A DNA stretch of 64,000 nucleotides. Source: Acidovorax sp. FHTAMBA. Its GTDB lineage: Bacteria; Pseudomonadota; Gammaproteobacteria; Burkholderiales; Burkholderiaceae_C. Shown here in pieces: positions 50,560-58,656 of the stretch. Each line of letters starts with the position of its first letter. Positions within the stretch are counted from its first letter, which is position 1. Where the stretch lies: contig NZ_CP152407.1 of the NCBI RefSeq assembly GCF_038958875.1, forward strand, positions 3,913,501 through 3,977,500, read 5' to 3'. A program made the position numbers and the translations under genes. A model generated the notes under the pieces. It was given only the letters and a program-made list of their open reading frames with translations. It was not told the DNA's origin and searched no databases.

Positions 50560-51033
50560 TCAGACGGTCTGCCCGCCACCTGCGGGCCCACTGGCTGCCG
50601 ACTGTCCGCCGCGGTGGGGCTCGGAAGGCTCCGATATCTCGCGCAAGGCGGCGCCTGCGTCGTCCTCATCGCTCTTGGTGGCTATATCGCCCAGCGAGAC
50701 AATGCCAACAAGGCGCTTTTCGCGGTCAACCACCGGCAGGCGCCGTACCTGCTGGCGCCGCATGGACGCAATGGCCGTCGTTACGGACTCGTCCTCCTGG
50801 CAGTACAGGATGCCTTCAGACATGACCTCACTTAGAGGGACGTCCACGCGCTCTTGCGCCACGGCGCGCACCACGATGTCGCGGTCGGTCACCATGCCCA
50901 CCAGCCGTACCCCGTCACACACGGGTATGGAACCCACGTCCAGCTCGCGCATGGCCTGCGCAGCCAGGGTGAGACTGTCGGTGGGGGCGAGCGTGCGAAT
51001 GCCGCGCGTCATGACATCAGAGACGGTTTGCAT
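50560..51033 (-). CDS. CBS domain protein
   Basis: A 157-residue protein with two CBS repeats (SDVMTRGIRTLAPTDSL and SEVMSEGILYCQEDESV), each ending in a hydrophobic strand followed by D (GMVTDRDIV, GIVSLGDIA). It would sense adenosine nucleotides as a stand-alone module. A Gly/Ser-rich tail follows. ATG 51033 has GAGGAG upstream; the frame upstream is not needed. Confidence 0.9.
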   Translation of the reverse strand: MQTVSDVMTRGIRTLAPTDSLTLAAQAMRELDVGSIPVCDGVRLVGMVTDRDIVVRAVAQERVDVPLSEVMSEGILYCQEDESVTTAIASMRRQQVRRLPVVDREKRLVGIVSLGDIATKSDEDDAGAALREISEPSEPHRGGQSAASGPAGGGQTV

Positions 51034-51076
51034 GGGTGAACTCCTCAAGAACTGTGGGATGGAAAACACGCTGACG

Positions 51077-51108
51077 GGCCGTTGTGCGGCGCATGCCACA
51101 CAACGGCC
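51077..51108. repeat. Inverted repeat between CBS and Gln-rich genes
   Basis: Perfect 10-bp stem GGCCGTTGTG / CACAACGGCC with a 12-base loop, 18 bases after the stop of the Gln-rich gene. No T-run follows, so it may be a weak terminator or an RNA-stability hairpin. Confidence 0.6.
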
Positions 51109-51126
51109 GAGCAGGTGGGGTGCGCT

Positions 51127-51354
51127 TCAGCGCTGCTTGCTGGAGGGGCGTCCACCCTGCTGCTGCGCATCACGCTGGCTGTGTTCGGCATCCATGTCGG
51201 AGTGGCCGCCCTGCTGACGCCCCGGGTTGTTGCCGGTGCTTTGTTCAGCCTGGCGTTGCTGGCCGCTCTGGCGTTGATCGCCATGTTCGCGGTTCACGTG
51301 TTGTCCTTGCTGGCTTTGCTGGCCTTGCTGGTGTTGCGGGTTTTTCTGGGTCAT
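51127..51354 (-). CDS. Small Gln/His-rich hydrophilic protein
   Basis: A 75-residue, extremely hydrophilic protein composed mostly of Gln, Ser, Asn, His, Gly and Arg (QKNPQHQQGQQSQQGQH and similar runs). It has no signal peptide, no hydrophobic segment and only one Asp-Met-Asp cluster. Such composition suggests an intrinsically disordered, desiccation- or stress-type protein. A strong AAGGAG precedes the ATG at 51354, which argues for real expression. Function unknown. Confidence 0.7.
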   Translation of the reverse strand: MTQKNPQHQQGQQSQQGQHVNREHGDQRQSGQQRQAEQSTGNNPGRQQGGHSDMDAEHSQRDAQQQGGRPSSKQR

Positions 51355-51526
51355 GGATGGCTCCTTGAACAAGTGTTGAACAACTGCACGCAATGACTGT
51401 GTGCAAGTTCATTGTTGGAAGAGCCTCACTGGCGTTTTGTAGGCCAGGTCCTATAGCCGTGTCGGTGCGGCACGCAGCGGTGTAAGCAAGCGCGTAAAAG
51501 CGTTGCGGAATGGAAACCGCGCCCTC

Positions 51527-53362
51527 TCAGGGCTGCATGATGGCCACCAGCCAGCCGCGCAGGCTGTTGATGAATGCCCACTCCTGCACCCTCGGAAGGT
51601 CGTCCAGGTGCAGCACGGCTTCCTGCACGCGCCCCTCGTGCAGGGCCATCGCCCGGCCCACCCCGGGCAACAGGCCGCACGACAGGGGTGGCGTAATCCA
51701 GACACCGTCTAGCCGGGCGGCAATGTTGCCGAAGGTGGTTTCGGTGATCTCCCCTGCGGCGTTCCAGAGCACGGTGTCGAACACGCCGGGTGTGGTGGGT
51801 GCAAAGGCTGCGTAGTGCGCGCGGCGGGTGGTCTTGTAGCGCACGAACTCGCTGTGCGCGTCGTCAAACGGGCGCGTGGCCAGGGCCAGGCGCACAGGTT
51901 CTGCCGTGACCTGCAGCGCATGGGCCTCGGCACGCGCACTGCCGTCGGCCGCCAGCAGCAGGCGCACGCGCCAGTCGCCATCGCGGTGCTGCAGGGCTGC
52001 GATCTGCAGCTCCTGGCGCACCGCGTGGGCGCTGAACGGGTAGCCAAAATGCGCAGCGGCTTGCGCCATGCGGCGCACGTGCAGGTCGGCGTGGGCAAAT
52101 TTTCCATCGCGCAGCGCCAGGGTTTCAAGCACCTCGAACGGCGCACTGGCCCGCTCCACAAAGGCGCGCTTGTGGCGCCACTCGGCCCATTCGGCCGCGG
52201 CCTCGGCACCCGACGTGATGCCACTGCCGATGCCGCAAATGGCGGCCCGGGGCGCATGTGCAGCAGCGCCCCCACCAGCCTGCGCACCCCGGCCCTGTAG
52301 CACCACGGTGCGAATTGGCACATTGAATGTGGCGGCCACACTGTGGCCACCGTTCGCGCCTGCTGCGCCCGCAGGCCGCACCACGCCGATGGCGCCGCAG
52401 TAGATGCCGCGCGGTGCGGGCTCCAGCGCGTGGATCATCTGCATGGCGCGCACCTTGGGCGCGCCGGTGACCGAGCCGCACGGAAACAGCGCCGCAAACA
52501 CATCGACCAGCGTGGTGCCGGGCCGCGTGCGGGCCGTGACGTCCGACGTCATCTGCCACACGGTGGGCAGCGGTTCGGTGTGGAACAGCGCAGGCACCTG
52601 CACCGTGTGCGGCAGCGCGATGCGCGAGAGGTCGTTGCGCAGCAGGTCCACGATCATCACGTTTTCGGCGCGCTCCTTGGGCGCCGTGCGCAGGTGCTCG
52701 GCGTGGGCGGCGTCCTGCTCGGGGGTGGCGCCGCGCGGGGCCGTGCCCTTCATCGGGCGCGCCAGGATGTGGCCACCCTCGGGCGCTTCGCGCCAGTCGA
52801 AGAACAGCTCGGGCGAAACCGACAGCACCTGCTCGTCGCCCGCGTCAATGTACGCGGCGTAGCCGCCGGGCTGGGCGCGGTGCAGCGCGGCAAACAGCGC
52901 CTCGGCACTGCCCTGCTGCAGCTGCCCTGCAAACGGCGCTGTGTAGTTGACCTGGTACAGCTCGCCCGCCGCAATCGCGCGCTGGATGCGCGCCAGGGCG
53001 GCGTCAAAGTCTTCGCGCGTCAGGCCCTCGCTCCAGGTCACCTGGGCGGCATCAGCGGCTGCGGGAGCGGTGGCATCGTCTGGCCAGGGCTGTGCGTTGT
53101 CGTACACCGCAAACCAGACGAGGGGGCCGTGCGCAGCATGGGTTTGCAGGGCGGCGTCGAATGCGGGGGCGGCCTCGTAGCGCACGTAGCCCACGCACCA
53201 TTGGCCGCGCTGGGCGGCGGCATGCACCGCATCGAGCACGGGGCGCACTTCGTGCATCGCCCGGGCCACCAGCACGGTGCGGGGTACATCGAAGGCATGG
53301 CGCAGGCGCGGCGCCCCTGCGTCAAGCGCGGGCGTGAAGTCAATGCGAGAAATATGAGTCAA
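51527..53362 (-). CDS. pabBC: Aminodeoxychorismate synthase component I fused to 4-amino-4-deoxychorismate lyase
   Basis: A 611-residue fusion for p-aminobenzoate (folate). The PabB part (about 1-385) has the chorismate-enzyme signature GELYQVNYTAPF, RPMKGTAPRG, NDLSRIA, FPCGSVTGAPKVRAM and CGIGSGITSG. It carries a Gly/Ala-rich insert before the last motif. The PabC part (about 400-611) is a class IV PLP lyase: VLETLALRDG, RYKTTRRAHY (PLP lysine), ITETTFGNIA. The start is a TTG at 53362 within the right end of palindromic repeat R9, six bases after a GGAG also inside the repeat. No glutaminase pabA is nearby. Confidence 0.92.
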   Translation of the reverse strand: MTHISRIDFTPALDAGAPRLRHAFDVPRTVLVARAMHEVRPVLDAVHAAAQRGQWCVGYVRYEAAPAFDAALQTHAAHGPLVWFAVYDNAQPWPDDATAPAAADAAQVTWSEGLTREDFDAALARIQRAIAAGELYQVNYTAPFAGQLQQGSAEALFAALHRAQPGGYAAYIDAGDEQVLSVSPELFFDWREAPEGGHILARPMKGTAPRGATPEQDAAHAEHLRTAPKERAENVMIVDLLRNDLSRIALPHTVQVPALFHTEPLPTVWQMTSDVTARTRPGTTLVDVFAALFPCGSVTGAPKVRAMQMIHALEPAPRGIYCGAIGVVRPAGAAGANGGHSVAATFNVPIRTVVLQGRGAQAGGGAAAHAPRAAICGIGSGITSGAEAAAEWAEWRHKRAFVERASAPFEVLETLALRDGKFAHADLHVRRMAQAAAHFGYPFSAHAVRQELQIAALQHRDGDWRVRLLLAADGSARAEAHALQVTAEPVRLALATRPFDDAHSEFVRYKTTRRAHYAAFAPTTPGVFDTVLWNAAGEITETTFGNIAARLDGVWITPPLSCGLLPGVGRAMALHEGRVQEAVLHLDDLPRVQEWAFINSLRGWLVAIMQP

Positions 53363-53422
53363 AACAGGCTCCAGCGCTTTACCAGTATGCGCTAGCAGCT
53401 ATCAATAGTGAAGCATCACTAT
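53358..53422. repeat. Dispersed palindromic repeat, copy R9, carrying the pabBC start
   Basis: AGCGC (53373-53377) and GCGCT (53389-53393) around an 11-base loop, then AGCAGCTATCAAT and a second small hairpin ATAGTG-aagcat-CACTAT (53405-53422). On the minus strand the right end reads GCTGGAGCCTGTTTTGAC, giving a ribosome-binding-like GGAG and the TTG of pabBC. The nadA stop (upstream of it on the plus-strand scale) follows within three bases. Confidence 0.7.
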
Positions 53423-53424
53423 CG

Positions 53425-54543
53425 TTAAACTGCCCCCAGGTGAGGCACCAGCGTGGCCACAGGTTCCCCTTTTTTCAACGCCGCGGTGAAGGCGAGCATG
53501 CGGTCAATCGGCTGGCGTGCACGGGGGATGAGCGCCGGGTCCACATGGATGGCGTTGGCGCCGGTCTCCAGCACGCGGGCCACGTCGGCCAAGCCGTTCA
53601 TCGCCATCCAGGGGCAGTGCGCGCAGCTCTTGCAGGTGGCGCTGTTACCGGCGGTGGGCGCTTCGTAAAAGGTCTTGCCGGGGTTGAGCGTGCGCAGCTT
53701 GTGCATCATGCCGTTGTCGGTGGCCACGATGAACTCGGTGGCGTCCATCTCGCCAGCGGCTTTCAGGATGGCGCTGGTGGAGCCCACGGCGTCGGCCAGG
53801 GCGATCACGTCGGCAGGGCTCTCGGGGTGCACCAGCACCTTGGCGTGCGGGTGCTCATTTTTCAGCAACTCCAGCTCCAGCGCCTTGAATTCGTCGTGCA
53901 CGATGCAGGCGCCATTCCAGAACACCATGTCCGCGCCGGTTTCGCGCTGGATATAGGCGCCCAGGTGGCGGTCGGGCGCCCACAGGATCTTTTGCCCTGC
54001 GGCCTTGAGCGCGCCCACGATGTCGAGCGCGCAGCTCGAGGTCACGAGCCAGTCGGCCCGCGCCTTCACGGCGGCGCTGGTGTTGGCATACACCACCACG
54101 GTGCGGTCGGGGTGCGCGTCGCAGAATGCGCTGAATTCATCGATGGGGCAGCCCAGGTCGAGCGAGCAGGTGGCATCCAGGTCGGGCATGAGCACGGTTT
54201 TCTCGGGGCTCAAAATCTTGGCCGTTTCGCCCATGAAGCGCACGCCGCTCACCACCAGGGTCTGCGCGGCATGGTCGCGGCCGAAGCGGGCCATCTCCAG
54301 CGAGTCGCTCACGATGCCGCCGGTTTCCTCGGCCAGGTCCTGCAGGTCGGGGTGCACGTAGTAGTGCGAGACCATGACCGCGTTTTTTTCCTTGAGCAGG
54401 CGGCGGATCTTGTCTTTCAGCGCCACGCGTTCGGCCTGGGTGGGCTCGGGCGGCACCCGCGCCCAGGCGTGCTTGGTCGCGCACACCCCGCCTTCGGCAG
54501 GCTGTTCGTAATCAACTTCCTTGAGAAGGATGGTGGTGTTCAT
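53425..54543 (-). CDS. nadA: Quinolinate synthase A
   Basis: A 372-residue [4Fe-4S] enzyme condensing iminoaspartate with DHAP to quinolinate. Cluster ligands are expected at the Cys of DLDATCSLD, NGACIVHDE and TCKSCAHCPW. HYYVHPDLQDLAEETGG, SGVRFMGETAKIL and YANTSAAVKA are family motifs. Its start overlaps the stop of nadC (ATGA), so nadC is translated first. The partner nadB lies at 42.8 kb. Confidence 0.95.
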   Translation of the reverse strand: MNTTILLKEVDYEQPAEGGVCATKHAWARVPPEPTQAERVALKDKIRRLLKEKNAVMVSHYYVHPDLQDLAEETGGIVSDSLEMARFGRDHAAQTLVVSGVRFMGETAKILSPEKTVLMPDLDATCSLDLGCPIDEFSAFCDAHPDRTVVVYANTSAAVKARADWLVTSSCALDIVGALKAAGQKILWAPDRHLGAYIQRETGADMVFWNGACIVHDEFKALELELLKNEHPHAKVLVHPESPADVIALADAVGSTSAILKAAGEMDATEFIVATDNGMMHKLRTLNPGKTFYEAPTAGNSATCKSCAHCPWMAMNGLADVARVLETGANAIHVDPALIPRARQPIDRMLAFTAALKKGEPVATLVPHLGAV

Positions 54544-55409
54544 GACAACTCCTGCAGCCGCATTGAAAAGTCGGTGGCCTTGACGTCCTTGGTCAGCGTG
54601 CCGATCGAGATGCGGTCCACGCCCGTCTCGGCCAGCGCGCGCAGGCCTTCGAGCGTGACGCCGCCCGAGATTTCCAGAATCGCCCGGCCCGCATTGATGT
54701 GCACGGCCTCGCGCAGCTGTGCCAGGGGCATGTTGTCCAGCAGCACCATCTTGGCACCGGCATCCAGGGCCTCGGTAAGTTGCTCCAGTGTTTCCACCTC
54801 GATCTCGATGAACTTCGCCTGCGCCGCCACCTTGTCAGCAGCGCGCAATACAGCCGTCACGCCGCCCGCGGCGGCAATGTGATTCTCCTTGATCAGCACG
54901 GCATCGTGCAGGCCGATGCGGTGGTTGGTGCCGCGGCCCACGCGCACGGCGTACTTTTGCGCCAGGCGCAGGCCAGGGAGGGTCTTGCGCGTGTCCACGA
55001 TCTGGGCGCGCGTGCCCGCCACCACATCGACATAGGTGCGCGTCTTGGTGGCCACGGCCGACAGCAGCTGCAGAAAGTTCAGCGCCGTGCGTTCGGCCGA
55101 CAGCAGCGCGCGCGCATTGCCTTCCGCCTCCAGCACCACCTCGTCCGGTGCACAGCGCTGGCCTTCGGCCACATGCCAGGTGATTTCCACAGCCGGGTCC
55201 AGCGCACGCAGGGCGGCTTCCGCCCAGGGGGCGCCGCAGATCACGGCGGACTCGCGTGCCAGGATGCGTGCCCGGGCGCGGCGGCCGGGGTCGATCAGGC
55301 CGGCGGTGAGGTCGCCAGTGCCCACATCTTCCGCCAGGGCGCGCGCCACATCGGCCTCGGCCAGGTCTGTGACTGCGTGGTCTTTGAACGGTGATTTCGA
55401 AAGCGTCAT
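54540..55409 (-). CDS. nadC: Nicotinate-nucleotide pyrophosphorylase (carboxylating)
   Basis: A 289-residue quinolinate phosphoribosyltransferase. Key features: ALAEDVGTGDLTAGLID, the RTALNFLQLLSAVAT helix, VDTRKTLPGLRLAQKYAVRVG, HRIGLHDAVLIKENH and the C-terminal EISGGVTLEGLRALAETGVD with SIGTLTKD. It converts quinolinate to nicotinate mononucleotide. ATG 55409 fits the family start. It heads nadC-nadA and is divergent from panB by 118 bases. Confidence 0.95.
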   Translation of the reverse strand: MTLSKSPFKDHAVTDLAEADVARALAEDVGTGDLTAGLIDPGRRARARILARESAVICGAPWAEAALRALDPAVEITWHVAEGQRCAPDEVVLEAEGNARALLSAERTALNFLQLLSAVATKTRTYVDVVAGTRAQIVDTRKTLPGLRLAQKYAVRVGRGTNHRIGLHDAVLIKENHIAAAGGVTAVLRAADKVAAQAKFIEIEVETLEQLTEALDAGAKMVLLDNMPLAQLREAVHINAGRAILEISGGVTLEGLRALAETGVDRISIGTLTKDVKATDFSMRLQELS

Positions 55410-55527
55410 GGGCCGCGAGCATACCGGGAACACAACAACCCCCACCGGGCGCCACCCGCCCGCAAACCACTAAGTACACCCATTATTGGTCGCATAGACT
55501 CGCGGAAATTTCGCCCCTGGAAGCCTC

Positions 55528-56409
55528 ATGACCGCCCACAGCACCGTCTCCGCCACGCCCTACGGCACCCTGCCGCCAGCCTCGCCGCTGCCGCAGCGCC
55601 GCCCTGTCAGCCTGCCGCGCCTTGTGCAGATGCGGGAAGCCGGCGAGAAGATCACCATGCTCACTGCCTACGACGCCACCTTTGCCGCGGTGGCCGACGC
55701 AGCGGGCGTGGAGTGCATTCTGGTCGGTGACTCGCTGGGCATGGTCTGCCAGGGCCTGCCCAGCACGGTGGGCGTCAGCCTGGACACCATGGCCTACCAC
55801 ACGGCCAGCGTGGCGCGCGGCCTGCACCGCGTGCAGGGCACGGCCTGGCTGGTGGCCGACCTGCCCTACGGCACCTATGCCGAAAGCCGCGAACAGGCCT
55901 TGCGCAGCGCCTGCGTGCTGATGCAGGCGGGTGCGCACATGGTCAAGCTGGAAGGCGGCGGCTGGACAGCGCCCACGGTGGAATTCCTGGTGCAGCGCGG
56001 CGTGCCGGTGTGCGCCCACCTGGGCCTTACGCCGCAGACGGTGCACGCCCTGGGCGGCTACCGCGTGCAGGGCAAAACGGAGGACGCCGCCCGCACGCTG
56101 CGCAAGGAAGCGCACGAACTGCAGGACGCAGGCGCCGCCATGCTGGTGCTGGAGATGGTGCCGGCAGCGCTGGCGGCCGACCTCACGGCGGCGCTGGCGA
56201 ACTGCCACACCATCGGCATCGGCGCAGGCAACGGCACGGCCGGCCAGGTGCTGGTGTTGCACGACATGCTGGGCATGAACCTGGGCAAGATGCCAAAGTT
56301 TGTCCACAACTTCATGCAGGACGCCGGCAGCGTGCGCGGCGCCATGGAGGCCTATGTGCAGGCCGTCAAGCAGGGCCGTTTCCCGGACAACACCTTGCAC
56401 GCCTGGTAA
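55528..56409 (+). CDS. panB: 3-methyl-2-oxobutanoate hydroxymethyltransferase
   Basis: A 293-residue TIM-barrel enzyme making ketopantoate. Visible motifs include MLTAYDATFAAVADAAGVE, ILVGDSLGMVCQGLPSTVGV, MVKLEGG, VCAHLGLTPQTVHALGGY and GIGAGNGTAGQVLVLHDML. An N-terminal extension of about 25 residues precedes the family core. It is followed by panC after 36 bases. Confidence 0.95.
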   Translation: MTAHSTVSATPYGTLPPASPLPQRRPVSLPRLVQMREAGEKITMLTAYDATFAAVADAAGVECILVGDSLGMVCQGLPSTVGVSLDTMAYHTASVARGLHRVQGTAWLVADLPYGTYAESREQALRSACVLMQAGAHMVKLEGGGWTAPTVEFLVQRGVPVCAHLGLTPQTVHALGGYRVQGKTEDAARTLRKEAHELQDAGAAMLVLEMVPAALAADLTAALANCHTIGIGAGNGTAGQVLVLHDMLGMNLGKMPKFVHNFMQDAGSVRGAMEAYVQAVKQGRFPDNTLHAW

Positions 56410-56445
56410 GCCTTTCCCCTTCTTCTTCTGATCCCGTCCCACCCC

Positions 56446-57288
56446 ATGCTGATTGCCCATTCCATTGCCGACCTGCGCCAGGCCCTCGCACCGTACCGCC
56501 GCCCCGCCTTTGTGCCCACCATGGGCAACCTGCACGAGGGGCATATCGCCCTGGTACGCCAGGCCCGGCCACTGGGCGACGTGACCGTGGCCAGCATTTT
56601 TGTGAACCGCCTGCAGTTCCTGCCGCACGAGGACTTTGACAGCTACCCCCGCACCTGGGATGCCGACTGCGCCCAACTGCAGGCCGCCGGCTGCGACGTG
56701 CTGTTTGCCCCGCGCGAGGCCGACCTGTACCCCCAGCCCCAGACTTTCAAGGTGCATCCCGACCCGCAACTCGCCGACATGCTGGAGGGACACTTTCGCC
56801 CCGGCTTCTTTGTGGGCGTGAGCACCGTGGTGATGAAGCTGTTTGCGTGCGTGCTGGGGCAAACCGGCGGAACCGCCGTGTTTGGCAAGAAGGACTACCA
56901 GCAGCTCATGGTGATCCGCCACATGGTGCAGCAGTTTGCGCTGCCGATCGACGTGGTGGCCGGTGAAACCCAGCGCGCCGCCGATGGCCTGGCACTGAGT
57001 TCACGCAACGGCTACCTCAGCCTGCAGGAGCGGCAGGAGGCCGTGGCGCTGTCGCAGGCATTGGGCCAACTGGCGCAGCAATGGCTGTCGCGGCCGGACG
57101 CCCGCGCCGGCCTGGAAGCCCAGGCCCTGGACGCCCTGCGTGCCCGGAACTGGGCGCCCGACTACCTCACGGTGCGCCGCCGTGCCGACCTGCTGCCAGC
57201 GACGGACGCCGACGCGGCAGGCACGCTGGTGGCACTGGGCGCGGCGCGGCTTGGCACTACACGGTTGATTGACAACCTTGAATTTTGA
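56446..57288 (+). CDS. panC: Pantothenate synthetase
   Basis: A 280-residue ATP-dependent ligase joining pantoate and beta-alanine. PTMGNLHEGHIALV (HIGH-like), SIFVNRLQFLPHEDFDSYPRT shortened to FVNRLQFLPHEDFD, FGKKDYQQLMVIR and GLALSSRNGYLS are present. The Gln of the usual N(P)xQF is kept. The TGA stop lies at the left end of palindromic repeat R10. With PanB here and PanD at 45.4 kb, all enzymes for pantothenate except the ketopantoate reductase are in the window. Confidence 0.95.
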   Translation: MLIAHSIADLRQALAPYRRPAFVPTMGNLHEGHIALVRQARPLGDVTVASIFVNRLQFLPHEDFDSYPRTWDADCAQLQAAGCDVLFAPREADLYPQPQTFKVHPDPQLADMLEGHFRPGFFVGVSTVVMKLFACVLGQTGGTAVFGKKDYQQLMVIRHMVQQFALPIDVVAGETQRAADGLALSSRNGYLSLQERQEAVALSQALGQLAQQWLSRPDARAGLEAQALDALRARNWAPDYLTVRRRADLLPATDADAAGTLVALGAARLGTTRLIDNLEF

Positions 57289-57345
57289 TTGCTATCAAAT
57301 AAATAGCTGCTCGCGCTTATTCATCAAGCGCCGAGAGCCTAAAAC
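57284..57345. repeat. Dispersed palindromic repeat, copy R10, at the panC stop
   Basis: GCGCTT (57313-57318) and AAGCGC (57326-57331) around the loop ATTCATC, preceded by GCTATCAAATAAATAGCTGCT and followed by CGAGAGCCTAAAA. The panC TGA (57286-57288) is within its left end. Confidence 0.75.
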
Positions 57346-57361
57346 ACCAAAAATTTAGGCT
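57336..57361. terminator. Possible terminator between panC and the metallopeptidase gene
   Basis: AGCCTAAA / TTTAGGCT, perfect 8-bp stem with a 10-base A-rich loop. It overlaps the right end of R10 and touches the stop of the convergent gene. AT-rich flanks make it a plausible terminator for either gene. Confidence 0.45.
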
Positions 57362-58479
57362 TAGTGCGTTTCCGGTGACATGGCCCTCGCACTGCCTGGC
57401 GCGGCTGCCTGGCCCTGCACCAGATCGTGCACGAACCGCAGCTTGACCATGGCACCGGACGACAGGGCGAACGGGTAGGCATCGTGCTGCCCCAGGCTGC
57501 GATTGAGGCTGTTGAGCAAGAGCGTGAGAGGCACCCACTGGCGCACCATGTCCTGAAAGTCGGGGCGGTCCGTGGCAAACGGGTCGGTCACCTGGTGGCG
57601 GGTGGCGGCATGCGGGTCGGGCACCGTCACGCTGGCCTGGTAGCTGGCCGCCGTCTCCAGCAGGTCGAGCATGTGCAGGTAGTGGGCCCAGGTCTCGGCC
57701 CAGTCCTCCCAGGGGTGCGCGGCGGCGTAGGCACTCACATGGCTTACTGCCCAGTCCCCCAGATGACCGCCCAGCGCGTAGTGCGCGTCCAGGGCGGCGG
57801 CGTAGTCCTGGCGTTCATCACCAAACACTTGCCGGAACGCCTCGGTGCGACCCCCGTCGCGCACCAGCTGGTCCCAATAGAAATGGCCGGACTCGTGGCG
57901 CAGGTGACCGATCAGCGTGCGATAAGGCTCGCCCAGGGCAATGCGGCGCCGGGCGCGTTCATCATCGTCCGCCTCCGCGATGTTGAGCGTGATCGTGCCG
58001 CTGGAGTGGCCGGTGAGGACAGAAGGTGCGCCCGGCATGTCCGCCAGAAATTCGAACACCGGTCCGGGCCGCCCCGGCAAAGGCTCCAGGCCCAGGCGCG
58101 CCAGCGTGTAAAAAAGCTGGCGCTTGGCCGCTTCGATCTGCTTCCAGCGCCCCAGGTTGGCGACGTCAGACAGGTACGGAAGCACCCGCGTCTGACGGCA
58201 GGACGCGCACAGGTCTGAAAAGTCGTTGGCGGGCACGGCGAAATTGCAGGCCTGGTAGTGCGTGTGGTTGTGGCACATGCGATAAAGCCGCCCACTGTAC
58301 GCAGTGCCCCCGCGCTCGCCCATCCTGCGCCACAGCCCGGGCCCGTCCTGCGGTGCAGGCGCCAGCGCCGCCATCGTGAGCTGATCCGGCACAAAGGCCA
58401 GCGCGTTACCGCAGTGCAGGCACTGCACGCTGTCAAAAAAAACCAGATGACCGCAATGGTCGCAATTGAATACCCGCAT
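57361..58479 (-). CDS. Putative zinc-binding metallopeptidase with N-terminal zinc ribbon
   Basis: A 372-residue protein. It begins with a zinc ribbon (FNCDHCG and VQCLHCG) followed by a second Cys cluster (NFAVPANDFSDLCASCRQTR), then a metallopeptidase-like domain with HESGH in LRHESGHFYWDQL (HExxH) and WEDWAETWAHYLHMLD downstream, whose Glu may be the third ligand. This layout is known from uncharacterised zinc-ribbon metallopeptidases of proteobacteria. No signal peptide is present, so it is cytoplasmic. ATG 58479 directly starts the zinc ribbon; the upstream frame to 58635 is unlikely to be translated. Confidence 0.85.
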   Translation of the reverse strand: MRVFNCDHCGHLVFFDSVQCLHCGNALAFVPDQLTMAALAPAPQDGPGLWRRMGERGGTAYSGRLYRMCHNHTHYQACNFAVPANDFSDLCASCRQTRVLPYLSDVANLGRWKQIEAAKRQLFYTLARLGLEPLPGRPGPVFEFLADMPGAPSVLTGHSSGTITLNIAEADDDERARRRIALGEPYRTLIGHLRHESGHFYWDQLVRDGGRTEAFRQVFGDERQDYAAALDAHYALGGHLGDWAVSHVSAYAAAHPWEDWAETWAHYLHMLDLLETAASYQASVTVPDPHAATRHQVTDPFATDRPDFQDMVRQWVPLTLLLNSLNRSLGQHDAYPFALSSGAMVKLRFVHDLVQGQAAAPGSARAMSPETH

Positions 58480-58561
58480 GGTGATGAGCTTAATGCAGCG
58501 AGGCGAGTCGCAAGTTGCGCCAGCCAATGAAGACCTGCAAGCGCCAGGCTCCTCCATGAAA

Positions 58562-58593
58562 AAAAGGTTCCGGAGCAAGCCCCGGAACCTTTT
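58562..58593 (-). terminator. Terminator of the BON-domain gene
   Basis: AAAAGGTTCCGG / CCGGAACCTTTT, a 12-bp stem with an 8-base loop, followed on the minus strand by a run of seven Ts. It lies 64 bases beyond the BON gene stop. Confidence 0.85.
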
Positions 58594-58656
58594 CGATCTC
58601 ACCGCGCACGGTGGTTGCCGTTGAAGGTGCCGCAACCGGCGTGCGCTCGCGCCTTA

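Noticed and set aside
1742..57345. Palindromic repeats as insertion sequences or transposon ends
   Set aside because: No transposase gene, no target duplication that I can see and copies of only about 60 bp. A MITE origin remains possible but unsupported.
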